Source: Aquirufa antheringensis
GTDB lineage: Bacteria; Bacteroidota; Bacteroidia; Cytophagales; Spirosomataceae
NCBI RefSeq assembly: GCF_004307425.1
Contig: NZ_SEWZ01000002.1
Span: forward strand, 252,935-316,934
DNA length: 64,000 nt
Direction: 5' to 3'
The notes under the pieces are model-generated. The model made no database searches, was not told where the DNA came from, and saw nothing but the letters and a program-made list of their open reading frames with translations. The position numbers and the translations under genes were made by a program. This document shows, piece by piece, positions 54,603 to 63,012 of this stretch (position 1 is its first letter; each line of letters begins with the position of its first letter).

Positions 54603-55220
54603 ATGATTAACCGCCTATTTTACGAGCCATTAACGCCTGAAAACAGTATCACGCTGGATCTAAGTGCGAAGAATAAGGAGCTAAAACGCCGTATTTATTC
54701 GAAAATCGACGCTTTTTGTGCGTATATGGAAGAAAAATTAGGGGCCAAATACGGTGTGGGCGGCTACCTCGAACACCGCATCATCTACGAGGCACACGAG
54801 AATTTTGCGACGAACTCGGACGATTTCAGAAACATTCACTTAGGGGTTGATCTCTGGGCTCCAGCTGGAACACCCGTTTTCGCGCCGCTGGCTGGTATCG
54901 TGCACAGCTACCAGGTTAATCGCGGTTCTGGCAATTATGGCCCCACGATTATCCTCTACCACCCGGCAGAAAACATCTACAGTTTATACGGACATCTAGG
55001 GATGGAAGATATGGCCGAGATAGACGAGGGAATGACTTTTGACGCAGGAGAACTACTTTGCCACCTAGGCAACTCGGACGAAAATGGCGGCTGGCCTCCA
55101 CACCTACATTTTCAACTCATTCGCGACCTGCAAGGATTTCACGGCGATTATCCGGGCGTTTGTTCTAAGCGGGATGTAGCATTTTATGCGGAAAATTGCC
55201 CGGATCCAGCTACTTTTTAG
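54603..55220 (+). CDS. M23-family metallopeptidase domain protein, cytoplasmic type
   Basis: A 205-residue protein with the lysostaphin-type zinc site: His79 and Asp83 (IHLGVDLW), His131 (YGHLG) and His167/His169 (PPHLHF). M23 enzymes usually cut peptidoglycan cross-bridges, but no signal peptide is present here, so the protein seems cytoplasmic. Similar M23 domains occur fused to aminotransferases in some bacteria. Start chosen at 54603 from the -7 box position. Confidence 0.83.
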   Translation: MINRLFYEPLTPENSITLDLSAKNKELKRRIYSKIDAFCAYMEEKLGAKYGVGGYLEHRIIYEAHENFATNSDDFRNIHLGVDLWAPAGTPVFAPLAGIVHSYQVNRGSGNYGPTIILYHPAENIYSLYGHLGMEDMAEIDEGMTFDAGELLCHLGNSDENGGWPPHLHFQLIRDLQGFHGDYPGVCSKRDVAFYAENCPDPATF

Positions 55221-55301
55221 CGCTCTTATTCAATTATGTGACATTTTTGAAAACAAGAATTTCGCGAAATCGGTCTTGCCTTTTAGTCCTAGTTTCAAAA
55301 T

Positions 55302-55538
55302 TTACTTTGGACTAACTTTAAATTCTTTCTGAAAATTTAAAAAAGCGAAATACAGCATTAGACCACCAATTGGAATAAACAAAACTAGCATTATCGCTAT
55401 TGTTTTTTTGTAATTGGAAAATGATTTCTCCAAAATAATTTGCCTAAGAACTTTTATCAAAAATAGAAAATAAGCAATGAAAATTCCTGCAACCGTAATT
55501 CTGAATATCAGTGAGTTAATGGGAGATAGAAGGTTCAT
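55302..55538 (-). CDS. Small two-helix membrane protein (PLDc_N-like)
   Basis: A 78-residue protein with two hydrophobic helices (about 10-30 and 47-68). The second, IAIMLVLFIPIGGLMLYFAF, fits the phospholipase-D N-terminal (PLDc_N) pattern of a short membrane anchor ending in a Gly-rich turn and aromatic residues. Such proteins are often orphans of unknown role. It is AT-rich and stands alone. Confidence 0.6.
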   Translation of the reverse strand: MNLLSPINSLIFRITVAGIFIAYFLFLIKVLRQIILEKSFSNYKKTIAIMLVLFIPIGGLMLYFAFLNFQKEFKVSPK

Positions 55539-55867
55539 AGCTAATTGTTTAGTGTAGATTCAAATGTAGATATGGAAACACAACCTATAGATTCATTCAA
55601 GCTAGGAATACTTGTTTCCGATAATTTACATTGATAATAGTTAATATCCCAATTTCCCCCTACTCTTCAGTGGTTTTTCGGGTTTCACCAACACTTCTGT
55701 GTACAGTATAGGAAATTCTGAACAGCTTTTTTACTGTCTACATTCAAGTCTGAGCTCAAGAATATGGCCTGAAATGAATCCGAAATCAACTAGGTATAAA
55801 CGGTAATAGCCTGGTGAAAATCACCGGCTATTACATATTATTCTATCATTTTTTAAAACCTTTAGCG
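55539..55867. other. 329-bp intergenic stretch with a hairpin
   Basis: No gene is seen. The only clear structure is the 14-bp stem GTAATAGCC(T)GGTGA / TCACCGGCTATTAC (55803-55834) with one bulged T and a 3-nt loop, placed downstream of the M56 gene on minus; it has no T-run after it on that strand. The rest is AT-rich without recognised motifs. Confidence 0.6.
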
Positions 55868-57265
55868 CTAGGGCTTTTTGGTGGTGATTTCAATCACACC
55901 ATTCGCTCCTTTTTCTGCATATTTAGTCGTGGCTTTTTCGCCTTTCAAGACATTCATCGATTGGATGTTATTCGGGTTAAGATCATTCAAGTTTATCTCT
56001 GAGGTAATGACTCCGTCGATGACGATGAGGGGCTTGACTTTAGGAGAAGTAGACGCTGACGGACTTAGGATAACATTCGGCTTTTTTCCAGAACCTAAGT
56101 CGTTATTGTTCACTTTTTCAGCACGAAAAACGATCTCTTTCCCACCACTTTGTCCTTTGAATTCAACAGTAGTTGAATCGAGATGGATCACTTTGACGTC
56201 AGAACCAGAGCCATGTAAAGTGAGAACAGCCGGAGTAGGCGGTGCTGGCGCACCAGCGGGTGGCGGCGGAGGTGGCATATCACGTGTGGCAACAGAAAAT
56301 ACTTTCTTGCCTGTTTTAGGGTCAGAAAAAGTGGTCGAATCTGGTCGCATCGTAACCGTGTACTGTGTTGCCACTTCCTTTTTAGGCTTAGGCTTTTGAG
56401 CGCTCAATTGGATCGAGAATAAGACCAAAGAAATCGCCACTAGAGGCAATACGGCCACCTTTCTAAGGTAGGCGTATTTAGGGGTATTGGAGGTTGTTAA
56501 CATAATAATTCTTCGTTTAATAGATGAGTAATAGAATGAGTGACTCGGATTTAAAAAATGATTACCGTAATAGGTTTGTAAGAGCATTTTGGCAAAAGCA
56601 TCCACCTCTCCGGTGCCCACCGCGTCGCGGTCAGCGATAAATTCATGAATGTTTTGCAATTCCTTTTGCATGATCCAGTTGAAAGGATTCATCCAAAAAA
56701 CGGAACAAATCAATTGAGAAAAAAGACGATCCCAGGAGTGTTTCTCCCGAATGTGAGTGAGCTCGTGCTGCAGCATTTTTTGGCCATTTTCGTCTTCTAT
56801 GGAGATGGATTTTTTCCAAAAAAGGTTCGAGAAAAACGAGAACGGCGCCTCCTCTAAGTCTGTTTCGATGAAGGTAAAATCGCCCATTTGTTTTTTGGCA
56901 TTCATCGCCTTCAATCGGAAAATCCGAATAATCGAATAGGCTAAATAACAGAGTAATAAGGCACTGATTACATACATTGGCACTAATTCCGAAGGAATAT
57001 TTGCACTCGTTACCCTTAATCCCTGCACTGGCGCGGTTGAACCATACATCAGGTATTTTAATGCGGGTGTGGCAGCTACTTCTTCTTCAAAAACACTAAT
57101 ACTTAGATGAAACATGGGAAAAACTACACTTAAAGCCATCGCCGCTAACAGATAAAAGCGATTATAGGCGTGGTAAATCGTATTCTTTAAGAATAGCGTA
57201 TAATAGCCAAAGAAAATCCCTGCATAAATCATCGATTTCAGCAGGTAAATAAATGTATCATTCAT
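55868..57265 (-). CDS. M56 (BlaR1/MecR1-type) sensor peptidase with TonB-plug-like C-terminus
   Basis: A 465-residue membrane protein. About four hydrophobic helices surround the cytosolic zinc site HELTH (167-171), with His207-Glu208 (HEFIAD) downstream. In BlaR1 such a site cleaves the partner repressor. After a Pro/Gly-rich linker (about 340-350) the extracytoplasmic tail ends in residues about 409-465 (PLIVIDGVITSEINLNDLNP; NVLKGEKATTKYAEKGANGV), which copy the plug domain of TonB receptors. It overlaps the blaI-type gene by eight bases. Confidence 0.87.
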   Translation of the reverse strand: MNDTFIYLLKSMIYAGIFFGYYTLFLKNTIYHAYNRFYLLAAMALSVVFPMFHLSISVFEEEVAATPALKYLMYGSTAPVQGLRVTSANIPSELVPMYVISALLLCYLAYSIIRIFRLKAMNAKKQMGDFTFIETDLEEAPFSFFSNLFWKKSISIEDENGQKMLQHELTHIREKHSWDRLFSQLICSVFWMNPFNWIMQKELQNIHEFIADRDAVGTGEVDAFAKMLLQTYYGNHFLNPSHSFYYSSIKRRIIMLTTSNTPKYAYLRKVAVLPLVAISLVLFSIQLSAQKPKPKKEVATQYTVTMRPDSTTFSDPKTGKKVFSVATRDMPPPPPPAGAPAPPTPAVLTLHGSGSDVKVIHLDSTTVEFKGQSGGKEIVFRAEKVNNNDLGSGKKPNVILSPSASTSPKVKPLIVIDGVITSEINLNDLNPNNIQSMNVLKGEKATTKYAEKGANGVIEITTKKP

Positions 57266-57626
57266 CGCCTTTCGATTTTAAGTTTTGCAAAAGGAGTTCT
57301 AAATCTTCGATCGACATCTGCTTCTTGTCCACTAAATAGGACACGACATTCGTGTAAGATCCATCGAAAAAGGATTCCGTTAAACCGGCCATGCGTTGGC
57401 CAGAATAATCCCGTTTCGAGACTTTCGCGGAATAGAGATTATTTCGGTTCGGATTAGAGATTTGGACAAAATCCTTCTCCACTAAAATCTTCAACAGCGT
57501 CGCCACCGTATTCGAGTGTGGCTTCGGCTCCGGCAACAGCTCGATGATGTCCTTCAAAAATCCGCCTTCCGACAAATTCCAAATGACCTGCATGACCTGC
57601 TCCTCTGCTTGTGTTAATTTTTTCAT
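57258..57626 (-). CDS. BlaI/MecI/CopY-family repressor
   Basis: A 122-residue winged-helix repressor (LTQAEEQVMQVIWNLSEGGF; SNTVATLLKILVEKDFVQIS, the recognition helix and wing), with a dimerisation helix at the end. In this family the M56 partner removes repression by cutting the repressor. Start at 57626 fits the family; 19 more upstream codons are open but do not match. Two operators lie in its promoter (57689-57735), so it should control itself and the M56 gene. Confidence 0.9.
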   Translation of the reverse strand: MKKLTQAEEQVMQVIWNLSEGGFLKDIIELLPEPKPHSNTVATLLKILVEKDFVQISNPNRNNLYSAKVSKRDYSGQRMAGLTESFFDGSYTNVVSYLVDKKQMSIEDLELLLQNLKSKGDE

Positions 57627-57680
57627 TCGTTTTACTTTTCGTATGCTTTGCGTTCGAGTTTCTTTTGCGTTTCGTTGAGG

Positions 57681-57735
57681 CAAATGTATAACTAAAATTT
57701 TAGTTACAAAATATTTCTAACTATTTTTTTAGTTA
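57681..57735 (-). promoter_or_regulatory. Promoter and twin BlaI-type operators of the blaI-M56 operon
   Basis: On minus: -7 box TACATTTG (57681-57688) and -33 TTTG (57707-57710). The 18-bp spacer between them is a perfect palindrome, TAACTAAAATTTTAGTTA (57689-57706). A second site of the same length and ends, TAACTATTTTTTTAGTTA (57718-57735), lies 29 bp further upstream. Binding to the first site would block polymerase directly. Confidence 0.8.
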
Positions 57736-57792
57736 TTATTTTGTGTGTAGTAATTTGGAAAGTCAAATAATCTATCGAAATTTAATTCCACT

Positions 57793-58632
57793 ATGGTACA
57801 CGAAATCGCGACCTGCCTCTGGTTTGACAAGAATGCAAAAGAGGCTGCTGACTTTTATCAAAGCACTTTTTCAGGCTTTGAACCTCTTTCCGAAAATCCG
57901 ATGGCGGTGAATTACCGTCTTTTCGATAGACGCTTTATGCACCTAAATGGCGGACCGGGATACCCAATTAATCCATCCATTTCCTTCTTCTTGAACCTAG
58001 AAGACGAGGAAGAAATCAAACGTGTTTGGGCGAAGTTAACCGAAAATGGAACCGTATTAATGGATCTAAATACCTATCCTTGGAGTCCTTTGTATGGCTG
58101 GTGCGCGGATCAGTTTGGGGTGAATTGGCAGATCATGAAGAACCATGAATCACACGCTAAGCTGGCCCCTAATTTGATGTTTAACGGCGTCAATAATGGT
58201 AAGGCAAACGAAGCGATTGATTTCTATACCTCTCTTTTCCCAAATTCTGAAATACTGCACAAAGCGCTGTATGAAAAAGGGGAACACGACACAGAGGGGA
58301 ATGTGAAATATTCACAGTTTACACTAAATGGCAAACCGTTCCACTTAATGGAGAGTTCGATGGAGCACCAACATAACTTTAATGAGGGTGTATCCATGAT
58401 GGTCTCGGTCGATACGCAGGAAGAAATTGATCACTTGTGGGATCATTTAGTTGATGGTGGTTCGCCGGGAAGATGTGGATGGTTGAAAGATAAGTACGGT
58501 GTTTCTTGGCAGATTGTCCCTTCGGTTTTAGGAAAATTAATGACTAATCCAGAGACCGCTCCTAAGGCGACTTATGCCTTTTTACAGATGTCTAAATTTG
58601 TGATTGCAGAGTTAGAGGCTGCCGTAAAATAG
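57793..58632 (+). CDS. VOC-superfamily protein, two glyoxalase-like (PhnB-type) domains
   Basis: A 279-residue cytoplasmic protein with two similar halves: residues about 3-118 (CLWFDKNAKEAADFYQSTF, ending WCADQFGVNWQIM) and about 128-275 (LMFNGVNNGKANEAIDFYTS, ending GWLKDKYGVSWQIVPS). It belongs to the PhnB/3-demethylubiquinone-methyltransferase-like branch of the VOC fold. Function unknown. It is divergent from the BlaI-type operon and lies beside its operators. Confidence 0.87.
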   Translation: MVHEIATCLWFDKNAKEAADFYQSTFSGFEPLSENPMAVNYRLFDRRFMHLNGGPGYPINPSISFFLNLEDEEEIKRVWAKLTENGTVLMDLNTYPWSPLYGWCADQFGVNWQIMKNHESHAKLAPNLMFNGVNNGKANEAIDFYTSLFPNSEILHKALYEKGEHDTEGNVKYSQFTLNGKPFHLMESSMEHQHNFNEGVSMMVSVDTQEEIDHLWDHLVDGGSPGRCGWLKDKYGVSWQIVPSVLGKLMTNPETAPKATYAFLQMSKFVIAELEAAVK

Positions 58633-58665
58633 GCGGTAAATAAAAAAGGGAGCAAATCCGTACAA

Positions 58666-59655
58666 TTACTGCATCGATTGAATCCAAGAGCGAACTAATT
58701 CAACTCCCTCGTGATGAGTGAGTTGCCTGCCTAATTCCGGCATCATGACGCCGGGGTCACGGGAAGCCATGCGGTAGTGTAAAATACTCTGTTCCGGCTT
58801 GCCAGGAACAATGTCATAATTCAGATTTCCGGAGCCGCGACCGGCAGCAACAGGGGATTTTAGGAAACCATAGGCGGTGCGATCTTTGGAATCCCAGGTT
58901 AAATAAAGGCCAGAAGAGCGGGCTGGTCCGGTGGGATTATGGCAATGGGCACAGTTGATATCGAGGTAGGCTTTCACGCGATCATCGAGCGAGGCCGCTG
59001 TGTTCGAATAATTCACCAGAGCGGGAATGTGGTCTTTTGGCAAGCCTTTTAAGATGCCTGCCGTCTCCCAATGTTGCAATTGTTGGCCATCGTTTAATTG
59101 ACGAACGGATGGGCCGATAGGCGTCATTTCCCCTGATCTTTCGTGGCAGCCCTTGCATTGGTTCATGTTAGGGACTTGGTATTCGAAAGATTGCTTTTTG
59201 CCGGAGGCGTCTGTCCATGCCACCATGTCGCTTCCGCCAGCCACTTCCAGCGTCGCATCGGTTTGTTCTTTATTCCAAATGTAAGGTAATGCCACCCAGC
59301 CTTTGGCTTCATGCAATAAAACGCGGGTTTCCATCAGGCGACGGCCCTTCTTCGGATTGCGTTCGTCCACCGGATAATAGAAGGTTTTGACGATCGCCGT
59401 ACCCACGGGGAATTGCAAAACGGAATCCGGATTATAGGAGACCGATTGCCCTTCTGGGAGTTTTATGAAACGTAGTTTCGAAGCGTAGTCAGAGAATAAG
59501 GGGGAATTGAGGGCGTAGGGAACGACGCCATCAGCCGGGATTTGGTCCTTTAAGGTGCCTTTGAAAAAACCGTAATCAGACAGGTTTTCTCGGTAATTCG
59601 ATTCCGCCGAAACTAGCCCAATAAACGCTACCAATAAAACGATTAGTATCCGCAT
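58666..59655 (-). CDS. SO2930-family diheme c-type cytochrome
   Basis: A 329-residue exported protein (signal peptide ending VSAES) with two heme c sites, CKGCH (167-171) and CAHCH (235-239). The order of elements (GFFKGTLKDQIPADGVVPYA at the N-terminus, PGKPEQSILHYRM and MMPELGR near the end) matches SO2930 cytochromes, whose redox partners are unknown. Its ATG overlaps the stop of the beta-helix gene, the usual genomic partner of this family. Confidence 0.87.
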   Translation of the reverse strand: MRILIVLLVAFIGLVSAESNYRENLSDYGFFKGTLKDQIPADGVVPYALNSPLFSDYASKLRFIKLPEGQSVSYNPDSVLQFPVGTAIVKTFYYPVDERNPKKGRRLMETRVLLHEAKGWVALPYIWNKEQTDATLEVAGGSDMVAWTDASGKKQSFEYQVPNMNQCKGCHERSGEMTPIGPSVRQLNDGQQLQHWETAGILKGLPKDHIPALVNYSNTAASLDDRVKAYLDINCAHCHNPTGPARSSGLYLTWDSKDRTAYGFLKSPVAAGRGSGNLNYDIVPGKPEQSILHYRMASRDPGVMMPELGRQLTHHEGVELVRSWIQSMQ

Positions 59656-60842
59656 TAGAACTTAATAGATTTCACATGTTCTAAATCACAATCAAACAAA
59701 TCTTTACCCTGCTGCAAACCCTTGAAATTGTGCTCTGCATCTAGGTTAGCCGTACTTTGGTTGACATTATCCCGCACGCAAATCGAATAATCCAGTGGGT
59801 ATTTTCCGTCTGGACCCACCTTCGCGGGATTCAAAATGCCGTCATATACGACCGCGGGAACGTGGCGACCGAAGCGTAAAACGAAGCGGTACATTTTGCC
59901 AAAACGGCTGTCCATAGGCACTCGACGCGGCTTTCGCTCGAAGGTGTTATGGTGAATCGAAATCGCCGTAGGATAGGGATCGTAATCCTTGTCTTTGATG
60001 GCGTTTTCGGTCATATAATACGAGATAATCGCAACGCCGATGGTGGCGTGGTTGATGATTTGGTTCTCAAAAAACTCGACGTTACTCGCCGCCAAAACCA
60101 TCATCCCCGTTCCTTTAGGCACATTTCCCACAATATTTCCTTTAGGGGCAAAGTTCTTCAAATTATTGTCCTTCACCAAGTTGTGGTGGACACGGACGTG
60201 GCCGCCCTTTTTTTGGACTAAATCCGGTAAATCAAAAACCAAAATGCCACCCGTATTCCCGATCGCCTTATTATTATAGACATCCGCATAGAGGGAATTT
60301 TCTATTTCGATGCCAGCTACATTTTCGTAGGCCTCCGAGTTCCGAACGATAATATGTTTAGACTGCCCCACGTAAATGCCCGCATCTGAAGCGCCAATCG
60401 CGATGCACGAATCGATTAACACGTTTTCGCATAACACGGGATAGAGTGCGTAAGAGCCATTTGTGGGCTTGGGACCACCTGTCCAGGCGGCCTTCAGGCG
60501 GCGAAAGGTGATGCCTTTTACATTCATCGTCTTGATCAAATCGCCTTTGGAATCCTCCGTCGTCATATCCTCAATCACGATGTTTTCGCAGTTCGAAACC
60601 TTGATGCCTTCTGCGCCTTGGGTTTGGCCCTTAAAACTTAAAATCGTTTTATCGATGCCTTTACCGCGCAAGGTGATGTTCTTTTTGCCCTCCAATGAAA
60701 GGCTTTTGGTCAGCTGGAAACGCCCCGCCTCGATCTCGATCGTGGAGCCATCTTCAGCTAAAATGAGGCGCTTTTGCAGGCTTTTTTCAAAGTCTGCTTG
60801 GCCTAAAGCCGAAAAACACAGGAAAAGGAAGAGGTATTTCAT
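59655..60842 (-). CDS. Exported parallel beta-helix protein (SO2930 partner)
   Basis: A 395-residue exported protein (short signal peptide ending LGQA). Residues about 35-300 form right-handed parallel beta-helix rungs (NITLRGKGIDKTILSF, NIVIEDMTTEDSKGDLIKTM, VLIDSCIAIGASDAGIYVG, and more). Such proteins bind or cleave polysaccharides; no catalytic residues are plain. It stands directly before the SO2930 cytochrome gene, and a joint role at the cell surface is likely. Confidence 0.85.
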   Translation of the reverse strand: MKYLFLFLCFSALGQADFEKSLQKRLILAEDGSTIEIEAGRFQLTKSLSLEGKKNITLRGKGIDKTILSFKGQTQGAEGIKVSNCENIVIEDMTTEDSKGDLIKTMNVKGITFRRLKAAWTGGPKPTNGSYALYPVLCENVLIDSCIAIGASDAGIYVGQSKHIIVRNSEAYENVAGIEIENSLYADVYNNKAIGNTGGILVFDLPDLVQKKGGHVRVHHNLVKDNNLKNFAPKGNIVGNVPKGTGMMVLAASNVEFFENQIINHATIGVAIISYYMTENAIKDKDYDPYPTAISIHHNTFERKPRRVPMDSRFGKMYRFVLRFGRHVPAVVYDGILNPAKVGPDGKYPLDYSICVRDNVNQSTANLDAEHNFKGLQQGKDLFDCDLEHVKSIKF

Positions 60843-60848
60843 CCGGTT

Positions 60849-61145
60849 TTACATTAATTGTTCGGTATCAATTTCCATAAAGTCCTCCACTAAGGGAATG
60901 AAAAATTCCTGCACGAAGGCGTCGTGTTGAGAGTGAATGGAATAGGCTTGGTACAGTTCAGGCGAGGCGAATTCCATCGAGAAGCCGTATTTGAACTTAT
61001 TTTTTGGGCTGGTTTGGCGAGAAACTTCCATTTTTTCTACTCCGTTAATTTCCTCCAAAGCCTTCAGCGCCAAGAAAAATTCGTGCTTCTGTGACTCAGA
61101 AACGGTTGCCTTAAAATTAAAAATGCCTGCGTGTCGTAAACTCAT
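60849..61145 (-). CDS. Dabb-family (stress-response A/B barrel) protein
   Basis: A 98-residue dimeric ferredoxin-like fold protein (MSLRHAGIFNFKATVSESQK; then FKYGFSMEFASPELYQAYSI and HDAFVQEFFIPLVEDFM), typical of Dabb. Its function is unknown. It overlaps the DinB-type gene by four bases and ends six bases before the beta-helix gene. Confidence 0.85.
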   Translation of the reverse strand: MSLRHAGIFNFKATVSESQKHEFFLALKALEEINGVEKMEVSRQTSPKNKFKYGFSMEFASPELYQAYSIHSQHDAFVQEFFIPLVEDFMEIDTEQLM

Positions 61146-61597
61146 GAGTTACCGTATTTATGAATGCTGGCTATTTGTCCAGCATGATAAGCCGTATGGG
61201 AGATAATTCTACCCAAGGCTTCCGCTTTTGTTTTTGTCCCAAATTCCTTCGTCGTAATCACCTCCGACCAAACCGAATCGGGCTGTGCTACAAGGGTGTC
61301 ATGTAGGGTTTCGAAAGACTCCTGCACATAGGCTAACAAGGCGGGCAAATCTACCCACTCGCCCGTATCGTGGCCGGAAATAACCGTTTTAGCGGATACT
61401 TGCACCGAAGAATTCCCAAACACATTCTTCGAAAATAACAATTCCACATCCCCGATGTGGCGAATCAAAAACCCGATCGAATTAGGGGAATCACCTAATT
61501 TTTTAGCTAAATCTACTGCATGTAGCGATTTCAATTGATTCGAAAATCGCGTGCGGGCCTCAAGCCATTGAGCGACAAAGTGAAGGGTAGTTTCCAT
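61142..61597 (-). CDS. DinB-family four-helix protein
   Basis: A 151-residue protein of the DinB/YfiT four-helix type. The metal-site histidines are visible in LIRHIGDVELLF, HDT and ISHTAYHAGQI. Family members are metal-dependent transferases or hydrolases, often for bacillithiol or mycothiol, but this genome's thiol is unknown. The ATG at 61597 is chosen because upstream codons do not match the family. It is the first gene of the four-gene operon ending in the SO2930 cytochrome. Confidence 0.82.
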   Translation of the reverse strand: METTLHFVAQWLEARTRFSNQLKSLHAVDLAKKLGDSPNSIGFLIRHIGDVELLFSKNVFGNSSVQVSAKTVISGHDTGEWVDLPALLAYVQESFETLHDTLVAQPDSVWSEVITTKEFGTKTKAEALGRIISHTAYHAGQIASIHKYGNS

Positions 61598-61672
61598 ACC
61601 CCAAGTTAAGGAATTTGCGGTAAAATTTTTGAATAGCGCTGACAACTAGTAAATTGAGGAAAATCTAGACCT

Positions 61673-62974
61673 ATGAAAAAAGTACTTTTACTATCGTTGT
61701 TGCTAACCAGCACGCTGGTTTTCAGCCAAACTTACTCCCCTACTCCCGCAAATCTAGCGGCGAGAACGGACTTCCAAAACAATAAATACGGTCTTTTCGT
61801 ACACTGGGGCATCTCTTCGATGCTAGCCGATGGCGAATGGGTAATGAACAACCGGAAGATCGAAAAGAAAGATTACCAACGCCTATTGAAGGGCTTTTAT
61901 CCGTCTGAATTCAATGCAGCCGAGTGGGTTTCTGTGGCCAAGAATTCCGGCATGAAATACATTATTTTCATCACGCGCCACCACGATGGTTTCTCGAATT
62001 GGGACACACAGCAATCGGATTGGAAGATCACGAATACGCCGTTTAAGCGAGATGTGCTGAAGGAATTAGCGGCGGAATGCAAGAAGCAGGGGATTAAACT
62101 GGGTTTATACTATTCCACTTTGGACTGGTACCGCGATGATTATCCGCGGGAAACGGGGCGCACGGGACAAAACTCCGGCAGAACAGGCAAGAGCGATTAC
62201 GCGTCTTATTTGAAATTCATGAAGGCGCAGTTAACGGAATTATTGACGAACTATGGCGAGATTTCGAATATTTGGTTTGATGGCCATTGGGATCAAACGA
62301 ATCCGGAGGGAAATAAGGATCGCAGCTCGCGGATTGATTGGAAATACGATGAGATTTATGGCTTGATTCACTCGATTCAGCCGGCGTGTATGATCGGGAA
62401 TAACCACCATTTGGATCCGATTCCAGGAGAAGATTTCCAAATGTTCGAACGAGATCTTCCAGGCGAAAATCTACATGGTTTGAGCTTTCAAACGGCGTCT
62501 GCTTTGCCTTTGGAAACCTGCGAAACCATCAACGGCGCCTGGGGATACAACATGAACGACCACAAGTACAAAACGCCTACCCAAATCCACCAGTTAGTAG
62601 TGGGCGCAGCAGGTCGCAATGCGAACTTATTATTGAACGTGGGCCCCATGCCTACAGGCAAGATTCAACCGGAATTCACGGATAGTTTAGCAGTAGTAGG
62701 CAAGTGGCTAGAGGCGAACGGCCGTTCGGTTTATGGAACGCGCGGAGGTCCGGTGAAACCGCAACAATGGGGTGTTACAACGGAGAACGCGAGCAGCGTA
62801 TTCGTGCATTTGTTCCGCAAACCGAGTGAAGAGAGTATGTTCATTCCAGGCAAATACAAGAAGGCATCCGTTTTAAATGGCGCCGCTGTAAAAGCTAAAA
62901 TCGAGAAGGATGGAATGCGAATTCTGGTGGCGGATGTGCCGATGGGGACGCAGGTGATCGAACTTATAAAATAA
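61673..62974 (+). CDS. GH29 alpha-L-fucosidase (second copy)
   Basis: A 433-residue exported enzyme (signal peptide ending LVFSQ). Barrel features: KYGLFVHWGISSMLADGEW, IIFITRHHDGFSNW and IWFDGHWD with Asp203 as likely nucleophile. It lacks the WYWRRW-type insert of the fucosidase at 37257 and is only a distant paralogue, so linkage specificity may differ. It ends at a strong bidirectional terminator. Confidence 0.91.
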   Translation: MKKVLLLSLLLTSTLVFSQTYSPTPANLAARTDFQNNKYGLFVHWGISSMLADGEWVMNNRKIEKKDYQRLLKGFYPSEFNAAEWVSVAKNSGMKYIIFITRHHDGFSNWDTQQSDWKITNTPFKRDVLKELAAECKKQGIKLGLYYSTLDWYRDDYPRETGRTGQNSGRTGKSDYASYLKFMKAQLTELLTNYGEISNIWFDGHWDQTNPEGNKDRSSRIDWKYDEIYGLIHSIQPACMIGNNHHLDPIPGEDFQMFERDLPGENLHGLSFQTASALPLETCETINGAWGYNMNDHKYKTPTQIHQLVVGAAGRNANLLLNVGPMPTGKIQPEFTDSLAVVGKWLEANGRSVYGTRGGPVKPQQWGVTTENASSVFVHLFRKPSEESMFIPGKYKKASVLNGAAVKAKIEKDGMRILVADVPMGTQVIELIK

Positions 62975-63005
62975 AAAAGGGGCCGCTTCTTTCTAGAGCG
63001 GCCCC
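62973..63005. terminator. Bidirectional terminator between GH29 and serine hydrolase genes
   Basis: GGGGCCGCT (62979-62987), 9-nt loop, AGCGGCCCC (62997-63005), with an A-run before (62973-62978). It separates convergent genes. Confidence 0.9.
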
Positions 63006-63012
63006 TCCTCTT

